From Flavobacteriales bacterium (GTDB lineage Bacteria; Bacteroidota; Bacteroidia; Flavobacteriales; BACL11): a DNA stretch of 38,597 bases. Shown piece after piece: positions 22,524-30,751 of the stretch (position 1 is its first letter; every line of letters begins with the position of its first letter). The position numbers were made by a program, and so were the translations under genes. The notes under the pieces are model-generated. The model had not been told where the DNA came from, ran no database searches, and saw only the letters and a list, made by a program, of their open reading frames with translations. The stretch spans positions 1 through 38,597 of the forward strand of contig JABGVU010000079.1 in assembly GCA_018645865.1 (NCBI GenBank), in the 5' to 3' direction.

Positions 22524-23540
22524 TTATTCTATAACTATGCTTTTTTCTACTGTTCCGTCATCATAGATATAAAAGAGTACCTCATTCTTAGTCCCTTTTG
22601 TTTCTCTTCCTAATAGGTCAGTTATTTTAAGAAGTTTTTTGTTTGTAGTTTGCTCCTCTATTGCACTTACTGTACAAACAGAAGTGCAAATGGCTTGAAT
22701 AAGATACATTCCCATTCCTGTTCCAGGATCTACACAAGCATTTCCAATACAATCCCAAGATGGAACTGGAGGAATAACAATACAAGAATCTAATATACAA
22801 TCATTAAGGGTAGTATATTGACCATTGCCTGTCAAAGGATCTATACAAGCACCATTAACACAATCCCAAGATGGGGCTGGAGGCATAACATTACAAGAAT
22901 CTAATACACAATCATTAAAGGTAGGATATTGACCATTACCTGTCAAAGGATCTATACAAGCACCATTAACACAATCCCAAGATGGAACTGGTGGCATACA
23001 TGCAAGTAAGCATGCAGTAGCTGAAAGGTACTGACCATTACCTGTTAAAGGATCTATACAAGCACCATTAACACAATCCCAAGATGGAATTGGAGGCACA
23101 CAAGGTAATAATTGACCGTTAGGACCAATAGCAGATGTATAAGTAAATATTCCATTATACATAGCAATACAATCATTATTATAAATATTTCCATCACATC
23201 CACATACAGGAGCGTACATCATATTACAAGGTCCTACTCCGCCAGTCGGAATGCAACTTTCGCAAATTGTAGTATCACAACCTGTTATAATATCAGTAAC
23301 AGTTACGCACCAACCTGAGTAAAATGGTTTTTGACTAGAAGAACCTATTGTACCGTCATTCCAAACATAAGTATATTGTGAGATTCCATTAACAGACACA
23401 TGCATCATTATAGTTGATGATGATGTAAAGTCAATGTAATTACTGACTCCAGAGAGTGAGCAAGGACCTGTTTGAGCTAGAACATTAGAAGTTGAAAATG
23501 CTAGTAGAAAAGCAAATAGTAAAGTATAGAAGTTTTTCAT
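22524..23540 (-). CDS. T9SS-secreted protein with Kazal-like domain and four Cys-rich repeats
   Basis: First gene of the operon: 338 residues. Signal peptide ends near NVLAQ. Residues ~20-95 form a SprB/Ig-like region (QYTYVWNDGTIG, CVTVTDIITGCD). Then comes a Kazal-like segment (MYAPVCGCDGNIYNNDCIAM). Four tandem repeats of 34-37 residues follow (SWDCVNGACIDPLTGNGQY...C...C), the first three nearly identical. The last ~40 residues (KITDLLGRETKG, FYIYDDGTVEKSIVIE) are a type A T9SS sorting domain. Export to the cell surface or medium via T9SS is well supported. Protease inhibition by the Kazal part is possible but unproven. It starts the eight-gene run, 15 bases before the next gene. Confidence 0.85.
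   Translation of the reverse strand: MKNFYTLLFAFLLAFSTSNVLAQTGPCSLSGVSNYIDFTSSSTIMMHVSVNGISQYTYVWNDGTIGSSSQKPFYSGWCVTVTDIITGCDTTICESCIPTGGVGPCNMMYAPVCGCDGNIYNNDCIAMYNGIFTYTSAIGPNGQLLPCVPPIPSWDCVNGACIDPLTGNGQYLSATACLLACMPPVPSWDCVNGACIDPLTGNGQYPTFNDCVLDSCNVMPPAPSWDCVNGACIDPLTGNGQYTTLNDCILDSCIVIPPVPSWDCIGNACVDPGTGMGMYLIQAICTSVCTVSAIEEQTTNKKLLKITDLLGRETKGTKNEVLFYIYDDGTVEKSIVIE
22665..23096 (-). repeat. Four in-frame tandem repeats coding PPxPSWDCVNGACIDPLTG units
   Basis: Repeats occupy about 22995-23096 (102 bp), 22884-22994 (111 bp), 22773-22883 (111 bp) and 22665-22772 (108 bp). The first three share long identical nucleotide stretches around GGATCTATACAAGCACCATT, while the fourth has diverged (CIGNACVDPGTGMG). 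The identity suggests recent duplication or gene conversion and a capacity for copy-number change. Confidence 0.9.
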
Positions 23541-23549
23541 TGTAATTTA

Positions 23550-23580
23550 TTTAATTAATTGGTAAATGTAATTAATTAAA
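23550..23580. promoter_or_regulatory. Perfect 11-bp inverted repeat in the leader of the eight-gene operon
   Basis: TTTAATTAATT - GGTAAATGT - AATTAATTAAA lies 10 bases before the ATG of the Kazal/repeat protein gene. Each arm contains the palindrome AATTAATT, the two being 20 bases apart. It could be a repressor operator or a leader hairpin. Low sequence complexity makes chance possible. Confidence 0.4.
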
Positions 23581-23636
23581 GAATACAATACAAATTAAAT
23601 ATTGATTTCCTAAATAATTCTTATTCGCTCAACATA

Positions 23637-24374
23637 TTATCTAGCAAACAAAAACTCTGATTTTTCAGTTTCTTCTGTAAATTGATAACCCAAATTTGAA
23701 AACGATTTTAAACTCTCAGATTTTTTTATTTTATTTTTAATAATAAAATTCGCCATCTCTCCTCTAGCTTTTTTAGCGAAAAAAGAAATCACCTTTAATT
23801 TTCCAGTTTTAAAATCCTTAAAAACAGGAGTAATTACAGGGTTAATAAATTTATTGAGATGAATTGCTTTACTATATTCCTCTGACGCTAAGTTAATAAT
23901 CTCCTCTCCCTTTTCTAGTTCCTCTTTAAGAGATTGATGTAACTTTTCACCCCAAAATTTATATAAATTATTTCCAGTTTTGGTTATTAGTTTTGTTCCC
24001 ATTTCTAAACGATAAGGATAAATTAAATCTTTCGGCTTTAACAAACCATATAATCCTGATAATATTCGCAGGTTTTCTTGTGCAAAGTCTAATTCAATAT
24101 TAGAAAATGTTTCTGCTTTCAATCCTTGGTAAACACCTCCTTTAAACATAAATAAAGCTTGCCCTACATCTTTAGCATTCCACTGCTGAAATCTTTTCCA
24201 ATTTAATTGAGCTAAATTATCACTCAAATTCATCAAACTTTTTATATCGCTTACTGTATAAGTTTTTAATTCCTTTACTAGATAATTAGCTTCTTCTAAA
24301 AACTGATTAGATGTTCCTTTAGTAATAAAATTATCAGTAGCAAGTTTTTTAGCTGGAGAAATAATTATCTTCAT
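23637..24374 (-). CDS. yaaA: Peroxide stress protein YaaA (UPF0246)
   Basis: YaaA lowers free intracellular iron and protects DNA and protein during hydrogen peroxide stress. The signature MKIIISPAKKL starts the protein. The internal motifs ALFMFKGGVYQGL, RILSGLYGLLKP, YRLEMGTKL and NLASEEYSKA all match the family, and 245 residues is close to normal. A TAATTTTG element lies 20 bases before the ATG. The gene ends about 100 bases from the start of the large operon and is probably a separate unit. Confidence 0.95.
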   Translation of the reverse strand: MKIIISPAKKLATDNFITKGTSNQFLEEANYLVKELKTYTVSDIKSLMNLSDNLAQLNWKRFQQWNAKDVGQALFMFKGGVYQGLKAETFSNIELDFAQENLRILSGLYGLLKPKDLIYPYRLEMGTKLITKTGNNLYKFWGEKLHQSLKEELEKGEEIINLASEEYSKAIHLNKFINPVITPVFKDFKTGKLKVISFFAKKARGEMANFIIKNKIKKSESLKSFSNLGYQFTEETEKSEFLFAR

Positions 24375-24394
24375 TCTTATATTGTATTATTGCA

Positions 24395-24402
24395 CAAAAT
24401 TA
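24395..24402 (-). promoter_or_regulatory. -7 promoter element of yaaA (TAATTTTG)
   Basis: On the minus strand the octamer TAATTTTG ends 20 bases before the yaaA ATG. It lies within the 40-base gap shared with the divergent transporter gene. Confidence 0.55.
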
Positions 24403-24414
24403 TCAATTTAATTC

Positions 24415-25290
24415 ATGTATACCATACTAAAGAAATATAAACTAACTTCACTACACTTAATGGTAGTTATTTTAGGATTGACTGGAGTATTTGGGAAATT
24501 AATTTCATTAAGTGCAATTCATTTAGTTTGGTACAGAATGGGTATCGCTTTTATTAGTATTGCTGTCTTTCTCGCTTTTAAAAAACAATTATTTAGTGTT
24601 AGCAAAAAAGATCTTATTGGCCTTTTAGGTGTTGGTGCTTTAGTTACCTTTCATTGGTTATGCTTTTTTGAGTCAATAAAAGTGTCAACTGTATCAGTTG
24701 CTGTAGTTTGTCTAGCCACCTCATCTCTGTTTTCAGCATTGATTGAACCTTTTTTTTTCAAAAGAAGATTTCTTTTTTATGAAGTAATAATGGGTGTAGT
24801 AGTAGTATTAGCATTAGCCTTTATTATGGGGGCTGAAACTAAGTACTTTTGGGGATATTTTTATGGTATAATAGCTGCTTTGCTTGCTACTCTATTTACT
24901 TTGTTTAATGCTAAGTATATCAATAAAGTTGGAGCTGCAAAAATTACAATGATTGAAATGCTTTCTGGCGTAATAATTATCAGTTGCATTTTATTTTCCC
25001 AACAAGATTACACTGTATTCACAACTAGAATCTCCATTACTGATCTAACATACCTTATTGTTTTAGGAACGCTTTGTACTGCAATGGTTTTTGTTTGGTT
25101 GACCGAAATCATGAGACACATTACTCCCTTTTCATTAATAATGGCAATAAACATGGAGCCAATTTACAGCATTTTATTAGCACTTTTGATTTTTAAAGAA
25201 TCTGAACTTATGAGCCCTTCATTTTATATAGGAGGTAGCATTATCATTGGTGTTATATTTTTGGAAGGTTATCTTAAAAATAAACAATAG
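24415..25290 (+). CDS. EamA/DMT family transporter
   Basis: A 291-residue membrane protein with about ten hydrophobic segments arranged as two EamA repeats (residues ~10-140 and ~150-285). Typical features are the IHLVWYRMGIAFI opening of the first repeat, SVAVVCLATSSLFSALIEPFFFKRR at the end of it, and INMEPIYSILLALLIFKESE in the second. Drug/metabolite family exporters move small metabolites or amino acids across the inner membrane; the substrate here cannot be told. The gene diverges from yaaA and is followed by a separately promoted gene. Confidence 0.9.
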   Translation: MYTILKKYKLTSLHLMVVILGLTGVFGKLISLSAIHLVWYRMGIAFISIAVFLAFKKQLFSVSKKDLIGLLGVGALVTFHWLCFFESIKVSTVSVAVVCLATSSLFSALIEPFFFKRRFLFYEVIMGVVVVLALAFIMGAETKYFWGYFYGIIAALLATLFTLFNAKYINKVGAAKITMIEMLSGVIIISCILFSQQDYTVFTTRISITDLTYLIVLGTLCTAMVFVWLTEIMRHITPFSLIMAINMEPIYSILLALLIFKESELMSPSFYIGGSIIIGVIFLEGYLKNKQ

Positions 25291-25293
25291 TTT

Positions 25294-25324
25294 TTTGTAT
25301 TATTCGTTTTGATTCTTAATTTTG
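25294..25324 (+). promoter_or_regulatory. Bacteroidota promoter, TTTG-N19-TAATTTTG
   Basis: A -33 box TTTG (25294-25297), a 19-base spacer and a -7 box TAATTTTG (25317-25324) match the Bacteroidota sigma-ABfr consensus exactly. The element ends 18 bases before the ATG of the TlpA-like gene. This is the best promoter in the window. Confidence 0.75.
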
Positions 25325-25342
25325 CGGACTTAAAAATATATT

Positions 25343-26821
25343 ATGAGAAAAATAACGTTACTATTTATCCTTTGCTTAATCATAGCATCTCTGTCTTATT
25401 CACAAAATAAATTTGGTAAAAAGAAAATTAACAAAGAGGTAATAGGTTATACTATTAGTGGCAAAATAGAAGGACTCCAAGACACCTCAGTTATGTTGGC
25501 TTATTACTTTGGAGGAAAACAATATGCTACAGATACTACAGAAGTGGTAAACGGAAAATTTTCCTTTGAAGGAAAAAGAGAATTACAAGGAGGAATGTAT
25601 TTAGTTGTATTAGCAGATCAAAAATACTTTGATATCATAGTATCAGAACAGCATTTTTCATTCTCAACTAAACTTGATGATTTAATTGGCAGTATGTCTT
25701 TTGAAAACTCAAATGAAAACCCTCCTTTTTATGAGTATTTAAATTTTATTACTCAAATGCAGAAAGAAGTAACACCAATAAGAAAGCAACTTGAAACTGC
25801 AGAAGGAGATGCAAAAAAAGTATTACAAGAAAAAGCTCATGCTATTGATGTAAAAGTAAAAAAGTTCAGGTCAGATTTTATGATAAATAATAAGGATAAA
25901 TTTTTCTCAAAAATTGTTACTGCAACTACTGAAATTGAAATCCCAGAATCACCATTAGATAGCACAGGTAATCCTGACAAAACATTTCCATACAGATTTT
26001 ATAAAAAGCACTTTTGGGATAATATTGATTTCTCTGACGCAAGAATGCTAAGAACGCCTATTTTCTTTAACAAGATGGAGCAGTACTTGGATAAATTAAC
26101 AGTAAAACACCCAGATTCTATTAATGTTTCTGCTGATATTCTTATTGAACTTTCAAAATCAAATGGGGATATTTTTCAATATGTAGTATCCTATATAACT
26201 TCAACCTATGAAAGATCAAAAATTATGGGAATGGATGCTGTTTTTGTACATATGGTAGAAAAATATTACATCACTAATGAATGTGATTGGGTGGATTCAA
26301 CACAGTTGGTTAAAATTGCGGATAGAGCCCAAAAAATAGCACCCAACTTAATTGGTAGAAAAGCATCAGAATTTCTTGATTTTTACGGAAGACCTTTCAT
26401 GAAAGATACTTTAGGAATAACACATACAATTCAAGAAATTAAGGCTGACTATACAGTATTAGTATTTTTTGGCCCTACATGTGGGCATTGTAAAAAAGAA
26501 ATTCCTAAAATTAAACATAATGTAGACTCATTAATATCAGTTGGATATAATATAAAGACCTTAGCTGTAGCAACAGAATTTGACAAGAAAGAATGGAAGA
26601 AATTTATCAATAAACAAGAAACTGGCGATTGGATAAATGTAGCAGACATTAATCATGATGATGAAGGAAATCCTGTAGCAAGTAGTGATTGGAGAGATAA
26701 ATATGACATCTACTCTACTCCTGTTATTTATTTATTAGATAAAGATAAAAAGATAATTGCTAAAAGAATTTCGCATAATCAAATTGTTGAAATACTTGAA
26801 AGATTAGAAAATAATAAGTAA
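25343..26821 (+). CDS. TlpA-like thioredoxin lipid-free periplasmic protein with DUF4369/DUF5106 regions
   Basis: A 492-residue exported protein. Signal peptide MRKITLLFILCLIIASLSYSQ has no lipobox. Residues ~33-125 form a beta-sandwich (YTISGKIEGLQDTSVMLAYY, VNGKFSFEGKREL) typical of DUF4369. Residues ~130-330 are helical and DUF5106-like (PYRFYKKHFWDNIDFSD). Residues ~335-492 are a thioredoxin fold with FFGPTCGHCKKEIP (active Cys380 and Cys383) and the cis-proline region YSTPVIYLLD. Such proteins reduce disulfides in the periplasm, for example for cytochrome maturation, but the target is not shown. It is a single gene with a consensus promoter, and it converges on the Smr gene two bases away. 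Confidence 0.87.
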   Translation: MRKITLLFILCLIIASLSYSQNKFGKKKINKEVIGYTISGKIEGLQDTSVMLAYYFGGKQYATDTTEVVNGKFSFEGKRELQGGMYLVVLADQKYFDIIVSEQHFSFSTKLDDLIGSMSFENSNENPPFYEYLNFITQMQKEVTPIRKQLETAEGDAKKVLQEKAHAIDVKVKKFRSDFMINNKDKFFSKIVTATTEIEIPESPLDSTGNPDKTFPYRFYKKHFWDNIDFSDARMLRTPIFFNKMEQYLDKLTVKHPDSINVSADILIELSKSNGDIFQYVVSYITSTYERSKIMGMDAVFVHMVEKYYITNECDWVDSTQLVKIADRAQKIAPNLIGRKASEFLDFYGRPFMKDTLGITHTIQEIKADYTVLVFFGPTCGHCKKEIPKIKHNVDSLISVGYNIKTLAVATEFDKKEWKKFINKQETGDWINVADINHDDEGNPVASSDWRDKYDIYSTPVIYLLDKDKKIIAKRISHNQIVEILERLENNK

Positions 26822-26823
26822 GC

Positions 26824-27330
26824 TTACAACATTACTTCAGTCGCACCAGCATCCTTAGACAGATAAAAGCGTAAATTATAGTTACGTAATAATTTATGTA
26901 CTTCAGCTTTAAGACTGCCAGTTCCTATTCCGTGTACAATAATTAGTTTCTGATAATTGCTGTTTAATGCCTTTTCAATTCTTAGATGACATTCATTCAA
27001 TTGAATCTGAACAATTTCAAAATTATCCAAATACTGATAACTTTCACTTAAAAGTTCAATATGTAAGTCTATTTTTAAAACGTTAGCACTTTTATCTCGT
27101 TTAAAAGAATTACTTGACTTATTATCACTATCCTTTTGATGAAAGTAATTGCCGTAAGCTATATCCTTATCCGTATTTATTTCAATTTTCACTAAATCTT
27201 TTACAGAAGCCAATACATCAAAACCATCTTCAGTTTGTACGGTTACCTTGTAAGCAGAATTAATTTTAACTATTTCTCCTTTCTGATTTTCAGTTTTGAA
27301 AAGAATTTTATCGCCAAGTTGAAATTGCAT
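26824..27330 (-). CDS. Smr-domain protein (short DUF2027-type)
   Basis: A 168-residue cytoplasmic protein. The N-terminal ~60 residues form a small SH3-like beta domain (LGDKILFKTENQKGEIVKI). A polar linker (HQKDSDNKSSNSFKRDKS) follows, then an Smr domain beginning IDLHIEL and containing the conserved HGIGTGSLKAEVHKLL. Smr domains nick or bind branched DNA or RNA. Related Bacteroidota DUF2027 proteins are about twice as long with an extra middle domain that is missing here. Its ATG overlaps the stop of the DUF2279 gene (TAATG). It is the last gene of its run. Confidence 0.85.
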   Translation of the reverse strand: MQFQLGDKILFKTENQKGEIVKINSAYKVTVQTEDGFDVLASVKDLVKIEINTDKDIAYGNYFHQKDSDNKSSNSFKRDKSANVLKIDLHIELLSESYQYLDNFEIVQIQLNECHLRIEKALNSNYQKLIIVHGIGTGSLKAEVHKLLRNYNLRFYLSKDAGATEVML

Positions 27331-28244
27331 TAGAAATATATTGGATGAGCATGTAATTTTCCATTACTAAGCTCTAAAGTTGGCATTGGGAATTTTATAA
27401 AACCCAAAGAATGTAAAACTGTATTAAGTAATTTATTTTTTGTTTTTACCCTAGTTAAATCAACATCTAATGAAAGCAGAAACTGTCTTCTTCTCGGAGA
27501 ATCATTTTTCTTTTGATAAGCAGAAAGCATTCCATTAGCACCATGTCCTACTGCAACATTTAACCATTGAGGGAAATTGGTAGTTTGAATATCAAATAAA
27601 TATTTTAGATTAAATGATAACCAGTAATTTTGTCCGTTATAATCTTTTAAAGCTCTTTGCAAATGATTCCCTCCTAACTGTTCAGTATTTTTATTAGCCC
27701 ATTCTGAAGGAGAATATGAGTATTTAAGTTGTATTCTTTGCTCATTCCATTTTAATGCTTGGCCAATTGCCAATAAGGAACCTATAGTGTTTGCTAATAA
27801 GTCTCCTGATGAAGCTCCCCATTCTGCTGATTGACCATCTAACACTTCTATAATTGTTAAAAAAAAAGTTCCTGTCAAACCACCATACCAAATTGCATTT
27901 TTTCGTTTCATCCCAGTCCATTTGTAAGCCTTAATTCCTGCAACACCACTATAGTAAGAAGATGTCATATGGCCTAATTTATCCATTTGTAGCCATTCCC
28001 CATTATCATTTATAAAATGGAAACTACTTTTAGGATAATCAGTATACCAAAGTTGATTTAAACCTACTAAAGAAACAGTATAGATTGCAGCCTCAGAAAA
28101 TAATAATACATTTCTCTTTTTCTTATCTATAATGGTAGGTGAGTCTATACCCCAACCATTTTTTTGATAGGTTGTAGTTTTCCAGTCCTGAGCATTTATT
28201 TGCAAATAAAAACAAGCAAATAATATCAGAAATAAATGTCTCAT
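27330..28244 (-). CDS. DUF2279 (YfiM-like) outer-membrane-associated protein
   Basis: A 304-residue exported protein with signal peptide ending at QINAQ. The core shows the DUF2279 pattern: FSEAAIYTVSLVGLNQLWYTDY, QMDKLGHMTSSYYSGVAG, then WYGGLTGTFFLTIIEVLDGQSAEWGASSGDLLANTIGS. The C-terminal half contains membrane-strand-like sequences (YWLSFNLKYLFDI, WLNVAVGHGANGML) that fit an outer-membrane location. The function of the family is unknown. The ATG follows the stop of the phosphohexomutase directly (TAAATG) and its own stop is shared with the Smr gene start. Confidence 0.82.
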   Translation of the reverse strand: MRHLFLILFACFYLQINAQDWKTTTYQKNGWGIDSPTIIDKKKRNVLLFSEAAIYTVSLVGLNQLWYTDYPKSSFHFINDNGEWLQMDKLGHMTSSYYSGVAGIKAYKWTGMKRKNAIWYGGLTGTFFLTIIEVLDGQSAEWGASSGDLLANTIGSLLAIGQALKWNEQRIQLKYSYSPSEWANKNTEQLGGNHLQRALKDYNGQNYWLSFNLKYLFDIQTTNFPQWLNVAVGHGANGMLSAYQKKNDSPRRRQFLLSLDVDLTRVKTKNKLLNTVLHSLGFIKFPMPTLELSNGKLHAHPIYF

Positions 28245-29645
28245 TTACAAGATAGTTGCCTTAGCATCTTCCAAGATATCAAATGCTTTTTCTTGTGTAG
28301 AAGCTTCAGCATAAGTACGCAAAACAGGCTCAGTACCTGAAGGACGAATCAAAAGCCAAGTATCAGCATCAAAAAAGAATTTAAAGCCATCAATAGTTTC
28401 AATTCTATCAACCTTATATTTTCCGAATTGAGTAAACTCTCCTGCTTTACAATCTTCAATGATTTTTAGTTTCTTATCATTATCAATATGCAAATCAATA
28501 CGCTCAAAAGCAAACTCACCAACAATTGCATAAACCTCATCAATTAAGTTTTCTAGTGATTTTCCTGATTTTGCCATAAATTCAAACAGAATTAATCCCA
28601 TCCAAATTCCATCACGCTCAGGAATATGACCTGAAGTAGCAATACCTCCTGATTCCTCTCCTCCTAGCAACACATCTTCAGTTATCATTTTTCCTGCAAT
28701 ATGCTTAAAGCCAATCTGAACCGTTTCTTGATCCAAATCATAATACTTACACATTTGTTCTACTTTAACAGAACAAGAAAATGCAGTAACTACTTTTCCT
28801 GACATTCCTTTATATTTCACCATGTAGTGAATTAGTAAAAGGATAATATGATGTGAATCAACAAAATTTCCTTTACTATCATAAAGCCCAATTCTATCAG
28901 CATCACCATCAGTAGCTAAACCACAATCCAACTTATTATTTTTCATCAATTCCGAAAACTCTTGCAAGTTCCTGTGAATTGGCTCTGGAGCAGTGCCTAA
29001 AAACCCAGGGTTATCATCACAATGCAATAAAGTAGCCTCAGGTAATAAGCGTTTTACAGCATTCATTCCAGCACCAAACATAGCATCATAAGCAAAATTC
29101 ATATCTGAATTACGGATAGCATTTAAATCAAAACTTGCGGCCGCATGCTTGCAATACATATCTTCCAAATCAACATAAATTACTTTACCTTCAGCAACCA
29201 AATCCTCCATACTCATTGCATTATAATCTACTGAATTAGCATTAGGAATTCTATTTTCAACAGCTGTAATATCAGCAGGTAAAAGCGGACCACCAAAATC
29301 ACCTTTTAATTTATAACCATTATAAGATGGCGGATTATGAGAAGCAGTAATCCCCACACCCAAAGATGCTTTTTCTTTCACCACACCTAAGGAAACCATA
29401 GGAGTAGAAACAAAGCCTTTTGCAATTTTCACCAATACTCCTTTACTAGCTAAAACCTTAGCAGCAGTTTCTGCAAACAGTTCTCCTGAAAAACGGCAAT
29501 CATGTCCAATTACTACTGAAGGGTTATCATTATTCTCGTTCAACCAATCGGCCACAGCAATACTTACTTTTGCTACATTATCAGTAGTGTATTCCTTTGC
29601 AATAATGGCTCTCCAACCATCTGTTCCAAACTTAATCTTTGTCAT
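28245..29645 (-). CDS. Phosphoglucomutase/phosphomannomutase family protein
   Basis: This 466-residue enzyme belongs to the alpha-D-phosphohexomutases, which move phosphate between C1 and C6 of hexose phosphates. The four family motifs are present: the phosphoserine loop TASHNPPSYNGYK (Ser102), the metal loop DGDADR, the sugar-binding loop GGEESGG and the phosphate loop RPSGTEPVLRTY. Which sugar is used (glucose, mannose or glucosamine) cannot be told with certainty, so no symbol is given. A TAAATTTG element lies between the mltG stop and this start, so it may have its own promoter in addition to read-through from dapF-mltG. Confidence 0.92.
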   Translation of the reverse strand: MTKIKFGTDGWRAIIAKEYTTDNVAKVSIAVADWLNENNDNPSVVIGHDCRFSGELFAETAAKVLASKGVLVKIAKGFVSTPMVSLGVVKEKASLGVGITASHNPPSYNGYKLKGDFGGPLLPADITAVENRIPNANSVDYNAMSMEDLVAEGKVIYVDLEDMYCKHAAASFDLNAIRNSDMNFAYDAMFGAGMNAVKRLLPEATLLHCDDNPGFLGTAPEPIHRNLQEFSELMKNNKLDCGLATDGDADRIGLYDSKGNFVDSHHIILLLIHYMVKYKGMSGKVVTAFSCSVKVEQMCKYYDLDQETVQIGFKHIAGKMITEDVLLGGEESGGIATSGHIPERDGIWMGLILFEFMAKSGKSLENLIDEVYAIVGEFAFERIDLHIDNDKKLKIIEDCKAGEFTQFGKYKVDRIETIDGFKFFFDADTWLLIRPSGTEPVLRTYAEASTQEKAFDILEDAKATIL

Positions 29646-29666
29646 TTTTCTTTCTTAAATTGGTTG

Positions 29667-29674
29667 CAAATTTA
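29667..29674 (-). promoter_or_regulatory. -7 promoter element of the phosphohexomutase gene (TAAATTTG)
   Basis: On the minus strand TAAATTTG lies in the 34-base gap after mltG, 21 bases before the phosphohexomutase ATG. It suggests a separate transcription start within the gene run. Confidence 0.5.
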
Positions 29675-29679
29675 TACAA

Positions 29680-30750
29680 TTAACGCATAATTTCCCTCTT
29701 ATTTAATGCCTTTTGATATTTACGCGCATTTATGAGGTGTTTGGCATAAGTTTTCGCAAAATTATGATAGCCAGTAAAATCCTCTTTAGCACACATAAAA
29801 ATATAATTATGTTCGCTTGCATTCAACACAGCATCAATTGCATTAATTGAGGGAATACAGATAGGACCAGGAGGTAAGCCTTTGTTCTTATAAGTGTTAT
29901 AAGGCGAATCAACTTTTTTATCTTTATTCAACACTCTCTTTATTGTAAAATCACCAAGTGCAAAAATAAGCGTTGGATCAGATTCTAACTTCATCCGTTT
30001 TTTCAAACGATTAAGGTATAATCCCGCAATCTCAGGGCGTTCATCTTTTTTTATACTTTGCTCTTTTTCCACTATTGAAGCCAAAACTGCAACTTGATAA
30101 TAATTAAATTTTATTTCAGCAGCTTTTTTCTTTCGATTAGAATTCCAGAAATCTGAATACTCTTTTACCATTCTATTCACAAAACCCTCTACTGAAGTGT
30201 TCCAATAAAATTCATAAGTATTAGGAATAAATAAACAAGCTACATTGTCAGTGTTAAGTTTTAATTTATTTAAGAATGTAGTATCAGTAATATATTTTAT
30301 AATTGATAAAGAATCCGCTTCTATTTGACTAGCAATTTTACCAGCTAACTGCTCTTTATTTCTCAAATTATTAAAGGTAACTTTTATTGGCGTTTGCTTA
30401 CCTGAACGCAATAAATTAACTAAATCATTATTATTTACTGCTCTATTAATTCTATACCTGCCTGCTTTAATATTAGTATCGTATTTTTTTTGTCTTGCTA
30501 ACCACTCAAAGGAGTTGGCGTTTATCAATAATCCATTTTCTGAAAGCACTTTTACTACATCAGAAAATTCAGAATTACTTGGAATGTAAATATATTTCTC
30601 GGTATTATCAGGTAAAACTACATTGGGTTGATATACTCTTGAATACAACTCATACACCATGCCAACACAGCCAAGTATTGCAAGAAGAATAAATGCAGTT
30701 ACAAACTTACGGAAAGATGATTTTTTCTTAGATTTTATTTTTCTTTTCAA
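29680..30750 (-). CDS. mltG: Endolytic murein transglycosylase
   Basis: MltG cleaves nascent glycan strands and sets their length at the inner membrane. A basic N-terminus (MKRKIKSKKKSS) precedes a single transmembrane segment at about residues 13-35. A LysM-like region follows (YIYIPSNSEFSDVVKVLSEN). The catalytic glutamate lies in LASIVEKEQS. Further family motifs are LESDPTLIFALG, SPYNTYKNKGLPPGPI and YHNFAKTYAKHL. At 356 residues it is full length. Only one base separates it from the cytochrome gene upstream. Confidence 0.95.
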   Translation of the reverse strand: MKRKIKSKKKSSFRKFVTAFILLAILGCVGMVYELYSRVYQPNVVLPDNTEKYIYIPSNSEFSDVVKVLSENGLLINANSFEWLARQKKYDTNIKAGRYRINRAVNNNDLVNLLRSGKQTPIKVTFNNLRNKEQLAGKIASQIEADSLSIIKYITDTTFLNKLKLNTDNVACLFIPNTYEFYWNTSVEGFVNRMVKEYSDFWNSNRKKKAAEIKFNYYQVAVLASIVEKEQSIKKDERPEIAGLYLNRLKKRMKLESDPTLIFALGDFTIKRVLNKDKKVDSPYNTYKNKGLPPGPICIPSINAIDAVLNASEHNYIFMCAKEDFTGYHNFAKTYAKHLINARKYQKALNKREIMR

Positions 30751-30751
30751 A

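Noticed and set aside
22665-23096. Possible CRISPR-like direct repeats
   Set aside because: Repeat period is about 105 bp, the repeats are in frame with a signal-peptide/T9SS gene, and no spacer-like unique segments or cas genes are present.
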